Of a DNA stretch of 64,000 bases, positions 22,886 to 29,000 are shown piece by piece. The first letter of the stretch is position 1. Every line of letters begins with the position of its first letter. The notes under the pieces are model-generated. The model did no database searches, had not been told where the DNA came from, and worked only from the letters and a program-made list of their open reading frames with translations. Made by a program: the position numbers and the translations under genes. The DNA is from Hydractinia symbiolongicarpus (taxonomy: Eukaryota; Cnidaria; Hydrozoa; Anthoathecata; Hydractiniidae), in the NCBI RefSeq assembly GCF_029227915.1, contig NC_079881.1:28559501-28623500 (forward strand), written 5' to 3'.

Positions 22886-23282
22886 AAAGGTTGAGGCCGG
22901 TAAGAGGCTGGCTGAATTCAATCGTAAAAATAGGGAAGAATATAAAAGATTGCTCATGGCGCAGGCAGAGACTCAAGCACAGCCTACGCCTCAGACACAA
23001 ACGGAGGTACAGTCGGCACCTCAGACACAAACCCGGCCGGCACCTCAGACACAGTTGGAGGTTCCTAAGGATATTGTCATCGAGGATTCCGTGACAGATG
23101 GCCCCAAACACGGTGGAGTGAACTACACAATAATGGGTGGTGGTGGGGTGATAGTACTTGTATTAATTGGTGCTTATTTCGTCTATAAAAATAAGGACAA
23201 AAATATTAAGGTGAAGGGTACCCCACCAAGTAACTCAGGTAATAAAAAAACTATGAGAATAAGTAAGCTTGAAATGGAATAA
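22845..23282 (+). CDS. Small single-pass membrane protein with PQTQ repeats
   Basis: The protein has 145 residues. The basic N-terminus (KNPKKVEAGKRLAEFNRKNR) is followed by a Gln/Thr/Pro linker with three PQTQ units (about residues 48-70), then a glycine-rich transmembrane helix (about residues 94-112, GGGGVIVLVLIGAYFVY) and a Lys/Ser-rich tail. It overlaps the upstream membrane-protein gene by 41 bp, which supports a shared transcript. The repeats come from imperfect tandem copies of CCTCAGACACAAAC and probably vary in length between elements. The role is unknown; its place in the structural block suggests a virion or envelope component. Confidence 0.75.
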   Translation: MSDTPVQVTTKNPKKVEAGKRLAEFNRKNREEYKRLLMAQAETQAQPTPQTQTEVQSAPQTQTRPAPQTQLEVPKDIVIEDSVTDGPKHGGVNYTIMGGGGVIVLVLIGAYFVYKNKDKNIKVKGTPPSNSGNKKTMRISKLEME

Positions 23283-23290
23283 AGGGATAA

Positions 23291-23300
23291 TATCGCGATA
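23291..23300. promoter_or_regulatory. 10-bp palindrome TATCGCGATA between small genes
   Basis: This perfect palindrome lies 8 bp past the stop codon at 23282 and 26 bp before the next start codon. It could be a 3'-end element of the upstream gene or a binding site for the downstream gene. The evidence is position only. Confidence 0.3.
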
Positions 23301-23326
23301 CTATAATCTTGAAGTAAATATAAGAC

Positions 23327-23554
23327 ATGGATAAGAAAAGTATAGTCAACGATATTTATAAAGCATCGGTCGTATGCGTTTTCGCTGTAGGCTATTCAAT
23401 GCTCGGGAAGAAGGTATTAAAAATGACACCACCCTCAATTCAGAAGTTTGACCTGGAAGATACAGGAAAGCTTGTAGCCATAGTCGCCGCAAGTGAAATG
23501 ACAAGAGAATATCTAGTTAAGCAAAAAATTATACCTGAAACTATAAATATATAA
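23327..23554 (+). CDS. Small conserved Polinton protein, 75 residues, function unknown
   Basis: This short protein has a weakly hydrophobic N-terminal helix (ASVVCVFAVGYSMLG, about residues 13-27). A conserved-looking middle (KMTPPSIQKFDLED) and a C-terminal helix follow, ending KQKIIPETINI. I recall small proteins of this type next to the capsid block in cnidarian-type Polintons. A peripheral membrane or virion role is possible. Its stop codon overlaps the next start as TAATG, which suggests termination-reinitiation coupling. Confidence 0.7.
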   Translation: MDKKSIVNDIYKASVVCVFAVGYSMLGKKVLKMTPPSIQKFDLEDTGKLVAIVAASEMTREYLVKQKIIPETINI

Positions 23555-23697
23555 TGTTGCGAATACTGGAATGGTTGGTCTGGGTTTTATGCCAGCGCAA
23601 GAAAGTTGAGAGGATTTTGCCCAAGGTGGAATACATCGATACCGAGGTCATAGACGACTCTGATGTCATAGACTCCGAGGCTATCGTATTAAAATAA
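23554..23697 (+). CDS. Small acidic-tailed protein, 47 residues, function unknown
   Basis: The frame starts at ATG 23554, sharing one base with the preceding stop (TAATG), and ends at TAA 23695-23697. The N-terminus is hydrophobic and aromatic (LRILEWLVWVLCQRKK, residues 2-17), probably a short membrane or amphipathic helix. The rest is acidic with two VIDxSxxI-like repeats (VIDDSDVI, VIDSEAI). Evidence for coding is the TAATG overlap, the tight fit between two genes and the non-random composition. No homolog is recognised. Confidence 0.55.
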   Translation: MLRILEWLVWVLCQRKKVERILPKVEYIDTEVIDDSDVIDSEAIVLK

Positions 23698-23727
23698 CGC
23701 CACTATATTATACCGGATTATATAAAC

Positions 23728-24153
23728 ATGGCTTCAATTGCAATGATGTTGAGAGGTGCCTTCGCGAACGCTTTGGCCTTCACCGGATCAAGCTACCTCT
23801 TTTCAAGTTTATCAAAGGATAGGATAGATAAGGAACGGAAGCGGCATGATCTGGCCATAGAGCAGCTGCAAAAGGCTCAGGTTATATGGCAACGTAAAAG
23901 ACAGGAGAGGGTTGACTTTATCAATAAGCAGCTCAGACTTGAGAAGAAGGCCGAGGGTAAATTCACGGAGCTGGATGACGCGATGCGGGAATATAAAAAA
24001 GTATTTGGAGGGTCACCTCTCACAGATATTCCGCGCAAGCCCGTATTGAGCGACTTTTATACACCCAGCAACGGCCAACATGAACGGGAATTGGCATTTA
24101 TCGCGCTAAGCATGATTGGTGTCGGAGGCGCCGTGTGGTATTTCGAAAAATAG
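23728..24153 (+). CDS. Conserved Polinton protein with terminal hydrophobic segments and central coiled coil
   Basis: The protein has 141 residues from ATG 23728. A hydrophobic N-terminus (MLRGAFANALAFTGSSYLF, residues 7-25) is followed by a highly charged helical region (about 28-75, RHDLAIEQLQKAQVIWQRKR) likely to form a coiled coil. A conserved-looking LSDFYTP stretch lies near 106-112, and a C-terminal hydrophobic helix (FIALSMIGVGGAVWYF) closes the protein. I recall this layout as one of the more widespread Polinton accessory proteins. It is probably membrane-linked or virion-associated. AT-rich sequence upstream (CACTATATTATACC, ATTATATAAAC) is a likely promoter. A GGGTATT box and hairpin follow the stop codon. 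Confidence 0.8.
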   Translation: MASIAMMLRGAFANALAFTGSSYLFSSLSKDRIDKERKRHDLAIEQLQKAQVIWQRKRQERVDFINKQLRLEKKAEGKFTELDDAMREYKKVFGGSPLTDIPRKPVLSDFYTPSNGQHERELAFIALSMIGVGGAVWYFEK

Positions 24154-24164
24154 TACCATGCCGC

Positions 24165-24195
24165 GGGTATTATGTTACATGTGTCATGTAACATA
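24165..24195 (+). terminator. 3' box plus hairpin, copy 2 (GGGTATT, TATGTTACATG stem)
   Basis: GGGTATT lies 12 bp after the stop codon at 24153. TATGTTACATG (24171-24181), loop TGT and CATGTAACATA (24185-24195) form a perfect 11-bp stem. It lies between convergent genes and, being a near-symmetric hairpin, could serve both strands. Confidence 0.7.
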
Positions 24196-24208
24196 TATTC
24201 CAGATCCG

Positions 24209-25489
24209 CTAACGCTTTGTCACCATGTAGGTGTATATCAGACCTCCGATTCCGACTATCAAAGCCCACAGGTTTTGACTCAACCAACCTACGACCTCCT
24301 TTGCTCTATTTAGGATCCACGATACGATGGATCCAATTATACCAGGTAGTGACGCAGCTGCGGCACCGGCCAATCTACCCAGGAGAGATCCCAGAGCGCT
24401 CAGCTTGTTCTTTATCCATTCCCTCGCACCACCTTCGGTTTTTTCATGATTTTTTGTATTACCGGTGGATGACCCCCCACCCCCAGGCGTCAAAGTTTCA
24501 ACTAGAAGGCCGATAACCATACCAAATGCCGTTAGTACACTGACGATGGTGATACCCTGCTCACGGAATAGCGTTCGTATCTTTTCACCCAATGTAGTTT
24601 CTTTGTCAAGTACTTTGGTAATCGTCTCCCTGATGCTTTTTATTTGACTGTTAAGTTTACCTTTGAGAATATCGATAATCTCTTGCCGGCCTTTCAACTC
24701 ATTTTGCAAACCTTTCAACCTTTCTTTCGCTTCATTTTGTTGTTCCTCGGTCATATTTGGTGTGTTTTCCATCTCTTCCAACTTGTTTTTTTCTCTGTCA
24801 ATATGCTGTTCGAGCTGAACCTTTTTTGCAACTTCATCCTGAAGACTTCCTCTTATGTTTCTCAATGATCTATCCAATCCTAGCAATTCACGCATAGGAT
24901 ATTCAAATAGATCACCGGTCTGGGTTGCTTCATGGTCTACAGATTGTTGTTTGACCAATGAAATTAAATCTTCCGCACTGTTCACAACATCTCCAGACAT
25001 GGTTTCTAATTCTATATCGTTCGCATTCTCTATTTTATCCGGTGACGGTAGTCTCTCTTCTATTTTGTTTAGCCTAGCGGCCTGTCGGGGGGTTATACTA
25101 CCTTTCGGTATATCGAACCCCAAACCACGCAGCCTTTTCTTGCCCAGTATATCCGCAATGGTGCCGACGGTCCTTAGAGATCCACCATTTGTCAGAGGTC
25201 TGTTATCACCCTTGTAGTATAATTCACGACCACGAGACTCAAACAGATCGGTATGTATCACGCTCGGGTTCTCGTTTGGATATATAGTTAGTAGCTTCTC
25301 ATAGAGCGATTTAACCAGCTCACTGGTAACTCTGGAGCGCAGAGAGGTTTCTCCACCGAATGATGTCTCCTCATCGGGAGTATGTATCTGCACACGCGTG
25401 CGCTCCCTCGGTACCAGAGGTGTGGAGTCATCGGTACCCTCGTCGGGTTGGTCGTGGTCACCAAACGGATCAATGTCAATGTCCGCCAT
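24209..25489 (-). CDS. Conserved Polinton membrane/coiled-coil protein, 426 residues
   Basis: Start ATG 25489 (MADIDIDPFGD) is chosen because it sits directly at the shared promoter spacer. The open frame continues 80 codons further upstream, but only as antisense to the divergent gene. An acidic N-terminus precedes a globular part (about residues 60-150, including YPNENPSVIHTDLF and LGFDIPKGS). A long coiled coil follows (about 205-300), then a hydrophobic segment (about 312-332), a glycine-rich linker (TPGGGGSS), an amphipathic Ala/Leu/Gly-rich stretch and a final membrane segment (LWALIVGIGGLIYTYMV). I recall long relatives in cnidarian-type Polintons, always unannotated. The coiled coil plus membrane layout resembles a structural or membrane-remodelling virion protein, but no function is established. 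Confidence 0.82.
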   Translation of the reverse strand: MADIDIDPFGDHDQPDEGTDDSTPLVPRERTRVQIHTPDEETSFGGETSLRSRVTSELVKSLYEKLLTIYPNENPSVIHTDLFESRGRELYYKGDNRPLTNGGSLRTVGTIADILGKKRLRGLGFDIPKGSITPRQAARLNKIEERLPSPDKIENANDIELETMSGDVVNSAEDLISLVKQQSVDHEATQTGDLFEYPMRELLGLDRSLRNIRGSLQDEVAKKVQLEQHIDREKNKLEEMENTPNMTEEQQNEAKERLKGLQNELKGRQEIIDILKGKLNSQIKSIRETITKVLDKETTLGEKIRTLFREQGITIVSVLTAFGMVIGLLVETLTPGGGGSSTGNTKNHEKTEGGAREWIKNKLSALGSLLGRLAGAAAASLPGIIGSIVSWILNRAKEVVGWLSQNLWALIVGIGGLIYTYMVTKR

Positions 25490-25529
25490 TATTTTATTTA
25501 AAGGATAGTTTTTTCCTAATATAATAGAA
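25490..25529. promoter_or_regulatory. Compact bidirectional promoter spacer 2
   Basis: This 40-bp spacer between divergent start codons reads TATTTTATTTAAA on the left and CTAATATAATA on the right, ending GAA before the ATG. It matches spacer 1 at 19624-19661 in both boxes, while the centre differs. The shared layout suggests the two divergent gene pairs are controlled together, for instance as late genes. Confidence 0.65.
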
Positions 25530-26033
25530 ATGGCAGAGAGTTCTAGTACCAGAGAAGAATTGTTTAAAACGGATATATCCAATTCCCAACTTGATGAGCT
25601 GGTGAAATTGCGGGGCAAGTTCCAAGACCTCGAGAAGGAACGCTGGAGGTCTCTGATCATATGGTCGGTTCTGGAGGGATTATCCGGAACCGCGGCCATT
25701 GCCGGCTCTATAGCGACCGCGGCGACCATTATTAGAAATTTAGGCGGTCCCCGTGGGAATTACATGCAGAATTCTGGCATGTGTCTGTTGGGCTCGGCTT
25801 CCTATGCGGTTACCAGCCAATATGTCGGAACATATCGGGAGAAACTTGACAAATTAAGAGCCGCGTATCGCGTTGTACAAAATGCCATCGATGTGTTCGA
25901 TCAAACGCTACCCTGGAACACTCGGGACATCTGTAGAGCAGATTTTGAGAGTTTGTGTGATACTTATCATGAAACTCTCAAGGATCTGGATAAACTGGAT
26001 ATAGGTTATTTAGAGGAAAGTTTTTCTTTGTAA
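25530..26033 (+). CDS. Membrane-hairpin protein, paralog 1 of a tandem pair
   Basis: The protein has 167 residues. A helical N-terminal part (NSQLDELVKLRGKF, residues 18-31) is followed by an Ala/Gly/Ile-rich hydrophobic stretch (about 50-95) and a helical C-terminal part (YREKLDKLRAAYRVVQNAI, about 109-127). The neighbouring gene encodes a protein of the same layout with matching landmarks (NSQLxELxKLRxKF, YRxKLDK, AIxVF), so the two arose by tandem duplication. The central hydrophobic region could form one or two membrane passes. The resemblance to pore-forming or lytic proteins is only superficial. Confidence 0.75.
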   Translation: MAESSSTREELFKTDISNSQLDELVKLRGKFQDLEKERWRSLIIWSVLEGLSGTAAIAGSIATAATIIRNLGGPRGNYMQNSGMCLLGSASYAVTSQYVGTYREKLDKLRAAYRVVQNAIDVFDQTLPWNTRDICRADFESLCDTYHETLKDLDKLDIGYLEESFSL

Positions 26034-26039
26034 TAACTA

Positions 26040-26627
26040 ATGGCAGAGATTTATCCGAAGCTACCCACGGCTCCCGAGTATTCGAGCGAGCAGGACAAGT
26101 TTAATACTAATACCGTGAACTCTCAACTTGGGGAGCTTAGAAAATTACGTGATAAGTTCAATACAAAATATGAGAAATATAACAAGACGCTGCACAGACT
26201 GGTGCTTTTAAATGCCAGCGCCACGGCCCTAACCGTCGCTTCGGGCATAGGTTCGGTGGTAACCGGTGCCACGCTCATCGGAATCCCCGCTTCCGTGGGA
26301 TTGGGAGCCGTAGCACTGTCCGGAACCATTTTCACGGGCTCCGTCATGGCTCTGATTAAAAGATATCGAAGCAAGCTCGACAAGGTCATGAAATTATATG
26401 ATGTTGCGACATCCGCCATCGCCGTGTTTGAAAACTCCGTCTCGCGGGCTCTGAATAATGACGACATTAGTCACATTGAATTTCAAACCCTGAGCGGTAT
26501 ATACTACGAAGCTCTGGACAAGATGACGAAAACCGACAGAAAGATGGAGAGCGAAACTCGCAACCAGTTTGAAAAAAGTCTAATGGACCAGGTTCAAAGC
26601 CTCAGAAGGACCGTAAATCAAGGTTAG
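26040..26627 (+). CDS. Membrane-hairpin protein, paralog 2 of a tandem pair
   Basis: The protein has 195 residues and starts 6 bp after the stop codon of paralog 1. The layout is the same: helical N-terminus (NSQLGELRKLRDKF), a central Gly/Ala/Val-rich hydrophobic hairpin (about residues 60-105, VASGIGSVVTGATLIGIPAS) and a helical C-terminus (YRSKLDKVMKLYDVATSAI, IYYEALDKM). It has an extra tail of about 30 residues (ETRNQFEKSLMDQVQSLRR). I recall single proteins of this kind in cnidarian-type genomes, where it is the longer, more typical form. Function is unknown; a membrane or virion role fits the context. Confidence 0.78.
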   Translation: MAEIYPKLPTAPEYSSEQDKFNTNTVNSQLGELRKLRDKFNTKYEKYNKTLHRLVLLNASATALTVASGIGSVVTGATLIGIPASVGLGAVALSGTIFTGSVMALIKRYRSKLDKVMKLYDVATSAIAVFENSVSRALNNDDISHIEFQTLSGIYYEALDKMTKTDRKMESETRNQFEKSLMDQVQSLRRTVNQG

Positions 26628-26660
26628 TGATGTGTGCATGTACACCGCTCGCATATTTCG

Positions 26661-26675
26661 TGTGGTACGATAAAA
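26661..26675 (+). repeat. 15-bp direct repeat flanking the integrase gene, copy 1
   Basis: TGTGGTACGATAAAA here recurs exactly at 27839-27853 on the other side of the integrase gene. Copy 2 lies 31 bp upstream of a plus-strand gene start. Copy 1 has AT-rich sequence after it but no gene follows on the plus strand. It may be a relic promoter or the mark of an integrase-cassette insertion. Confidence 0.6.
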
Positions 26676-26777
26676 ATTAATATTAAGGCGGTTTGTGACA
26701 TTATGTGGCGCGATCGCCCCCCAAGACTGAGCCATAGCGGCCCTATCTGACGACCGACCCGCGCTATCCCCGGCATC

Positions 26778-26802
26778 ATCTTTACCTGTTTCTGGTAAAG
26801 AT
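26778..26802 (-). terminator. Hairpin downstream of the integrase gene
   Basis: ATCTTTACC (26778-26786), a 7-base loop and GGTAAAGAT (26794-26802) form a perfect 9-bp stem. It starts 13 bp past the integrase stop codon on the minus strand and lies between convergent genes. The stem sequence is related in style, though not in detail, to the GTTAC hairpins. The rest of 26628-26815 is partly GC-rich and shows no gene. Confidence 0.55.
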
Positions 26803-26815
26803 ATCGTCCCCTTTT

Positions 26816-27793
26816 TCACCAACCTTGCACATAATCAGGAGGTAATTCTGTATCTTCGGGTATTAACATCAATTCCTCTTTTACAAAAGCCCGTCCAGGT
26901 CCGTCTTGAACATAGTACATTACACGGTTACCAGGTTGCGCTATTACCTCACGCAATCTATATGTGTTTTTCGACCATATTCTATCGGTTGCCCGTCTCC
27001 GCCCATCATCATGCTCTTCGCCAGGTTGTAGTAGATATCTATACAGGCCATCTTTAGGTAATTCTACTTCCGGTGGATAGCTCTCTTGATTAACCAAAGG
27101 CACCTCTTTCATTATAATAGCATCTTTTGGCTTCATATCAATCATCTGCGTCTTTGTATCGTTTAGCCTATCAATCAGTTTATACAGATGCTTAACCCAT
27201 GTAGATGATACCTTTTCCGAATCATTCAGTTCTTGGGCATCTTGTATTTTGAATAAATTTTCGGCAAGTATCTTGTTCAACGCCTCAACAAAAGCTGTGT
27301 GCGTATGCTTATATTTTGTAGTCGCTCTTTTAATTTCAACCTTATGCTTCTCCAACAGCTTCGATACATCTGCCTTGAATTCTGAACCGTTATCACATTG
27401 GAAAGTTTTCGGATAAGTTAATGGTCCTGCCTTGTAGATGTCCTCAATCATAGCGGCAACCTCTTTGGCTTTCTTAGTCCTCAAAGGTCGGGCTACCTTG
27501 TATCTGGAAGCAGCATCGATTCCCGACAAAATGTACTTATATTTATTACCATACAGTATGTCACCGGGCATGTACAATAAATCGAATTGATGTAAATCAT
27601 TAGGGGTGGTAACTTCATAATGTGGTCTTTCAACATGTTTTGGGGCGGGTAAATGTACTTGCCAAAATGCTTGCTTTGATAGCCACTTCTTAATCACCTT
27701 TGGCCCGAAGCCGAATACTCTTAAGCTCCGAACAGCCTTTTGTCCTTTCCATAAATTTTGAGGTTGATAGTAAGTCTCTTGAAGTTTTGACAT
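26816..27793 (-). CDS. Polinton retroviral-type DDE integrase
   Basis: The protein has 325 residues and inserts the linear element DNA into host chromosomes, which would generate the TCCCG duplication. The catalytic triad is D71 (in QFDLLYMP), D134 (in QCDNGSEF) and E170 (in FVEALNK), with exactly 35 residues between D134 and E170, the retroviral DX35E spacing. The N-terminal 50 residues are basic and helical; no clear HHCC zinc finger is seen. The C-terminal region (about 255-325, NTYRLREVIAQPGNRVMYYV) is beta-rich and compatible with the SH3/chromo-type tail of Polinton integrases. It is the only minus-strand gene in the right half of the element and is flanked by 15-bp direct repeats. The upstream TTTTATTTATG resembles the left box of the bidirectional spacers. 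Confidence 0.95.
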   Translation of the reverse strand: MSKLQETYYQPQNLWKGQKAVRSLRVFGFGPKVIKKWLSKQAFWQVHLPAPKHVERPHYEVTTPNDLHQFDLLYMPGDILYGNKYKYILSGIDAASRYKVARPLRTKKAKEVAAMIEDIYKAGPLTYPKTFQCDNGSEFKADVSKLLEKHKVEIKRATTKYKHTHTAFVEALNKILAENLFKIQDAQELNDSEKVSSTWVKHLYKLIDRLNDTKTQMIDMKPKDAIIMKEVPLVNQESYPPEVELPKDGLYRYLLQPGEEHDDGRRRATDRIWSKNTYRLREVIAQPGNRVMYYVQDGPGRAFVKEELMLIPEDTELPPDYVQGW

Positions 27794-27838
27794 GTTTTAT
27801 TTATGCACACCTTTATTTATCTCCTTTTTGTGTTATGA

Positions 27839-27884
27839 TGTGGTACGATAAAAGTGCTTAAAGTTTTTCATATATTATATTAAT
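27839..27884 (+). promoter_or_regulatory. Promoter region of the small SAP gene, with repeat copy 2
   Basis: TGTGGTACGATAAAA (27839-27853) is the second copy of the 15-bp repeat. It is followed by CATATATTATATTAAT, which abuts ATG 27885. The AT-rich box resembles the CTAATATAATA box used by other genes in the element. Confidence 0.5.
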
Positions 27885-28154
27885 ATGTCGGACATGGATA
27901 CCACACCGGATTATAAATTGATGAAACTGAGAGAGTTGCGAGAGGTTGCCAAATCCCGCGGAATTAAGTATATCGTGGGTATGAGAAAGGCTAAACTGGT
28001 TGAGATGATTGAGAAGAATGATCTCGACCCATCCTACACCATCGATCTGGATACCAAGAAGGAATGGTATGGATACTGTTCAAGGTGGAGGTCGAAAAAC
28101 AGGGAGGCATATCTAAAAGCCCAAAAACGTTATAACGACAAAAGATCCAAGTGA
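27885..28154 (+). CDS. Small SAP-like DNA-binding protein, 89 residues
   Basis: Residues of about 14-43 (KLRELREVAKSRGIKYIVG, RKAKLVEMIEK) have the helix-extended-helix pattern of SAP or Rho-N-like DNA-binding motifs. The C-terminal half is rich in Trp, Tyr, Arg and Lys (EWYGYCSRWRSKNREAYLKA) and likely binds nucleic acid. The two following genes also begin with SAP-like motifs, so this looks like the first member of a local family. A role in replication or chromatin association is inferred. A GGGTATT box and hairpin follow the stop codon. Confidence 0.7.
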   Translation: MSDMDTTPDYKLMKLRELREVAKSRGIKYIVGMRKAKLVEMIEKNDLDPSYTIDLDTKKEWYGYCSRWRSKNREAYLKAQKRYNDKRSK

Positions 28155-28156
28155 TT

Positions 28157-28190
28157 GGGTATTTTTTTTGTTACTCAGACGGGTAACAAA
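28157..28190 (+). terminator. 3' box plus hairpin, copy 3
   Basis: GGGTATT begins 3 bases after the stop codon. TTTGTTACTC (28167-28176), loop AGAC and GGGTAACAAA (28181-28190) form a 10-bp stem with one T-G wobble. It is nearly the same sequence as copy 4 at 29001-29032. Confidence 0.7.
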
Positions 28191-28197
28191 TGTTGGT

Positions 28198-28215
28198 GGG
28201 TGGGTACCCATGGTG
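28198..28215. repeat. 18-bp exact repeat in SAP-gene leader, copy 1
   Basis: GGGTGGGTACCCATGGTG is found here and at 29061-29078, in both cases between a GTTAC hairpin and the leader of a SAP-motif gene. It contains the palindrome TGGGTACCCA. Confidence 0.85.
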
Positions 28216-28241
28216 GAGCGGTCACGACCCTCACGATCCTC

Positions 28242-28407
28242 GCGAACGAAGCCCCTCACGATCCTCCACCCCGGTGGTTGTCTTGCGAACGAAGCCCCTC
28301 ACGATCCTCCACCCCGGTGGTTGTCTTGCGAACGAAGCCCCTCACGATCCTCGCGACCTCGGAGGTTGTCTTGCGAACGAAGCCCCTCACGATCCTCCAC
28401 CCCGGTT
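28242..28407. repeat. 43-bp tandem repeat, about 3.8 copies
   Basis: Units start at 28242, 28285, 28328 and 28373 with GCGAACGAAGCCCCTCACG. Units 1 and 2 look identical, unit 3 has a variant segment and is 45 bp long, and unit 4 is truncated where it runs into the inverted-repeat promoter. Frames across it give Ser/Arg/Pro-rich nonsense and are not genes. Confidence 0.9.
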
Positions 28408-28460
28408 TACGATTTTGCAAACATCTTAAAGATTTGCAAAATCGTATATCATAGCCAAGC
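28408..28460 (+). promoter_or_regulatory. Inverted-repeat promoter of the SAP-RING gene
   Basis: TACGATTTTGCAAA (28408-28421) and TTTGCAAAATCGTA (28433-28446) form a perfect 14-bp inverted repeat with an 11-base loop. It is followed by TATATCATA and CAAGC directly before ATG 28461. The polymerase gene has a homologous leader. The repeat may be an operator, or a hairpin in the 5' leader. Confidence 0.65.
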
Positions 28461-28985
28461 ATGTCTTCAGGAATCGTTCTCGATTTGATACACAGTAGAG
28501 AATATATTGATGACTTTTATCTTTTCACGGTCCCTGATTTAAGAGCCAGAGCGAGGTACCTTGGCCTACGTGGATACTCGCGGCTCAGAAGGGCTGAGCT
28601 TATCGAATTACTGTTATCAACAGTACCCGAAAGATATCCTGATATTACTTTACCGCTCGTCATAGGGATGCTGGACCTCGAAGTGACCGAATTTTCTGGA
28701 CCCGTGACGAGACCAAATGTATCAGTGCCAAGACCGGTACCAGCACCGATTAGACCAGTACCAGAACGGGTTGAGGTTGACGATGAGGACGACGCGGACG
28801 ATGACATTGATGAAGATGATAGATGTATCATTTGTCTTTCTAAACGAAAGACCGCCACCATTGTTCATGGTAGAACAGGGCATTTTTGCTGCTGTTTATC
28901 GTGCGCAAATAAATTGGAGAAGAGGGGGGATAAATGCCCTATATGTCGCGCATCAATAGATCTTGTCATTAGACTATATATTTGA
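28461..28985 (+). CDS. SAP motif plus MDM2-type RING finger protein (probable E3 ubiquitin ligase)
   Basis: The protein has 174 residues. A SAP-like motif lies at about 24-52 (LRARARYLGLRGYSRLRRAE), a Pro/Val-rich linker at about 81-103, an acidic stretch at 105-120 and a C-terminal RING at 122-174. Zinc ligands are C122, C125, H136, H141, C145, C148, C159 and C162. The HGRTGH spacing and the C2H2C4 pattern are those of the MDM2/MDMX RING, and the short hydrophobic end (DLVIRLYI) resembles the MDM2 tail needed for dimerisation. MDM2-type RINGs transfer ubiquitin; the host target here is unknown. The SAP motif and proline linker match those of the polymerase, so the genes share an ancestor at their 5' ends. 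Capture of a host RING is inferred. Confidence 0.88.
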   Translation: MSSGIVLDLIHSREYIDDFYLFTVPDLRARARYLGLRGYSRLRRAELIELLLSTVPERYPDITLPLVIGMLDLEVTEFSGPVTRPNVSVPRPVPAPIRPVPERVEVDDEDDADDDIDEDDRCIICLSKRKTATIVHGRTGHFCCCLSCANKLEKRGDKCPICRASIDLVIRLYI

Positions 28986-29000
28986 CGGGTCGGATTGTTA

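Noticed and set aside
25490-25729. 80-codon N-terminal extension of the 426-residue protein
   Set aside because: The extension runs across the shared promoter spacer and antisense to the divergent gene at 25530. The start at 25489 fits the promoter layout seen at the other divergent pair.
26816-27793. Reading the integrase as part of an LTR retrotransposon or retrovirus
   Set aside because: There is no reverse transcriptase, gag or LTR. The flanks are Polinton genes within a single pair of TIRs.
28155-28488. Three overlapping frames of 79-106 codons across the 43-bp repeats
   Set aside because: They are present in all three frames because the repeat lacks stops, and give repetitive Ser/Arg/Pro sequence. 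The region is better explained as a leader with hairpin, repeats and promoter.
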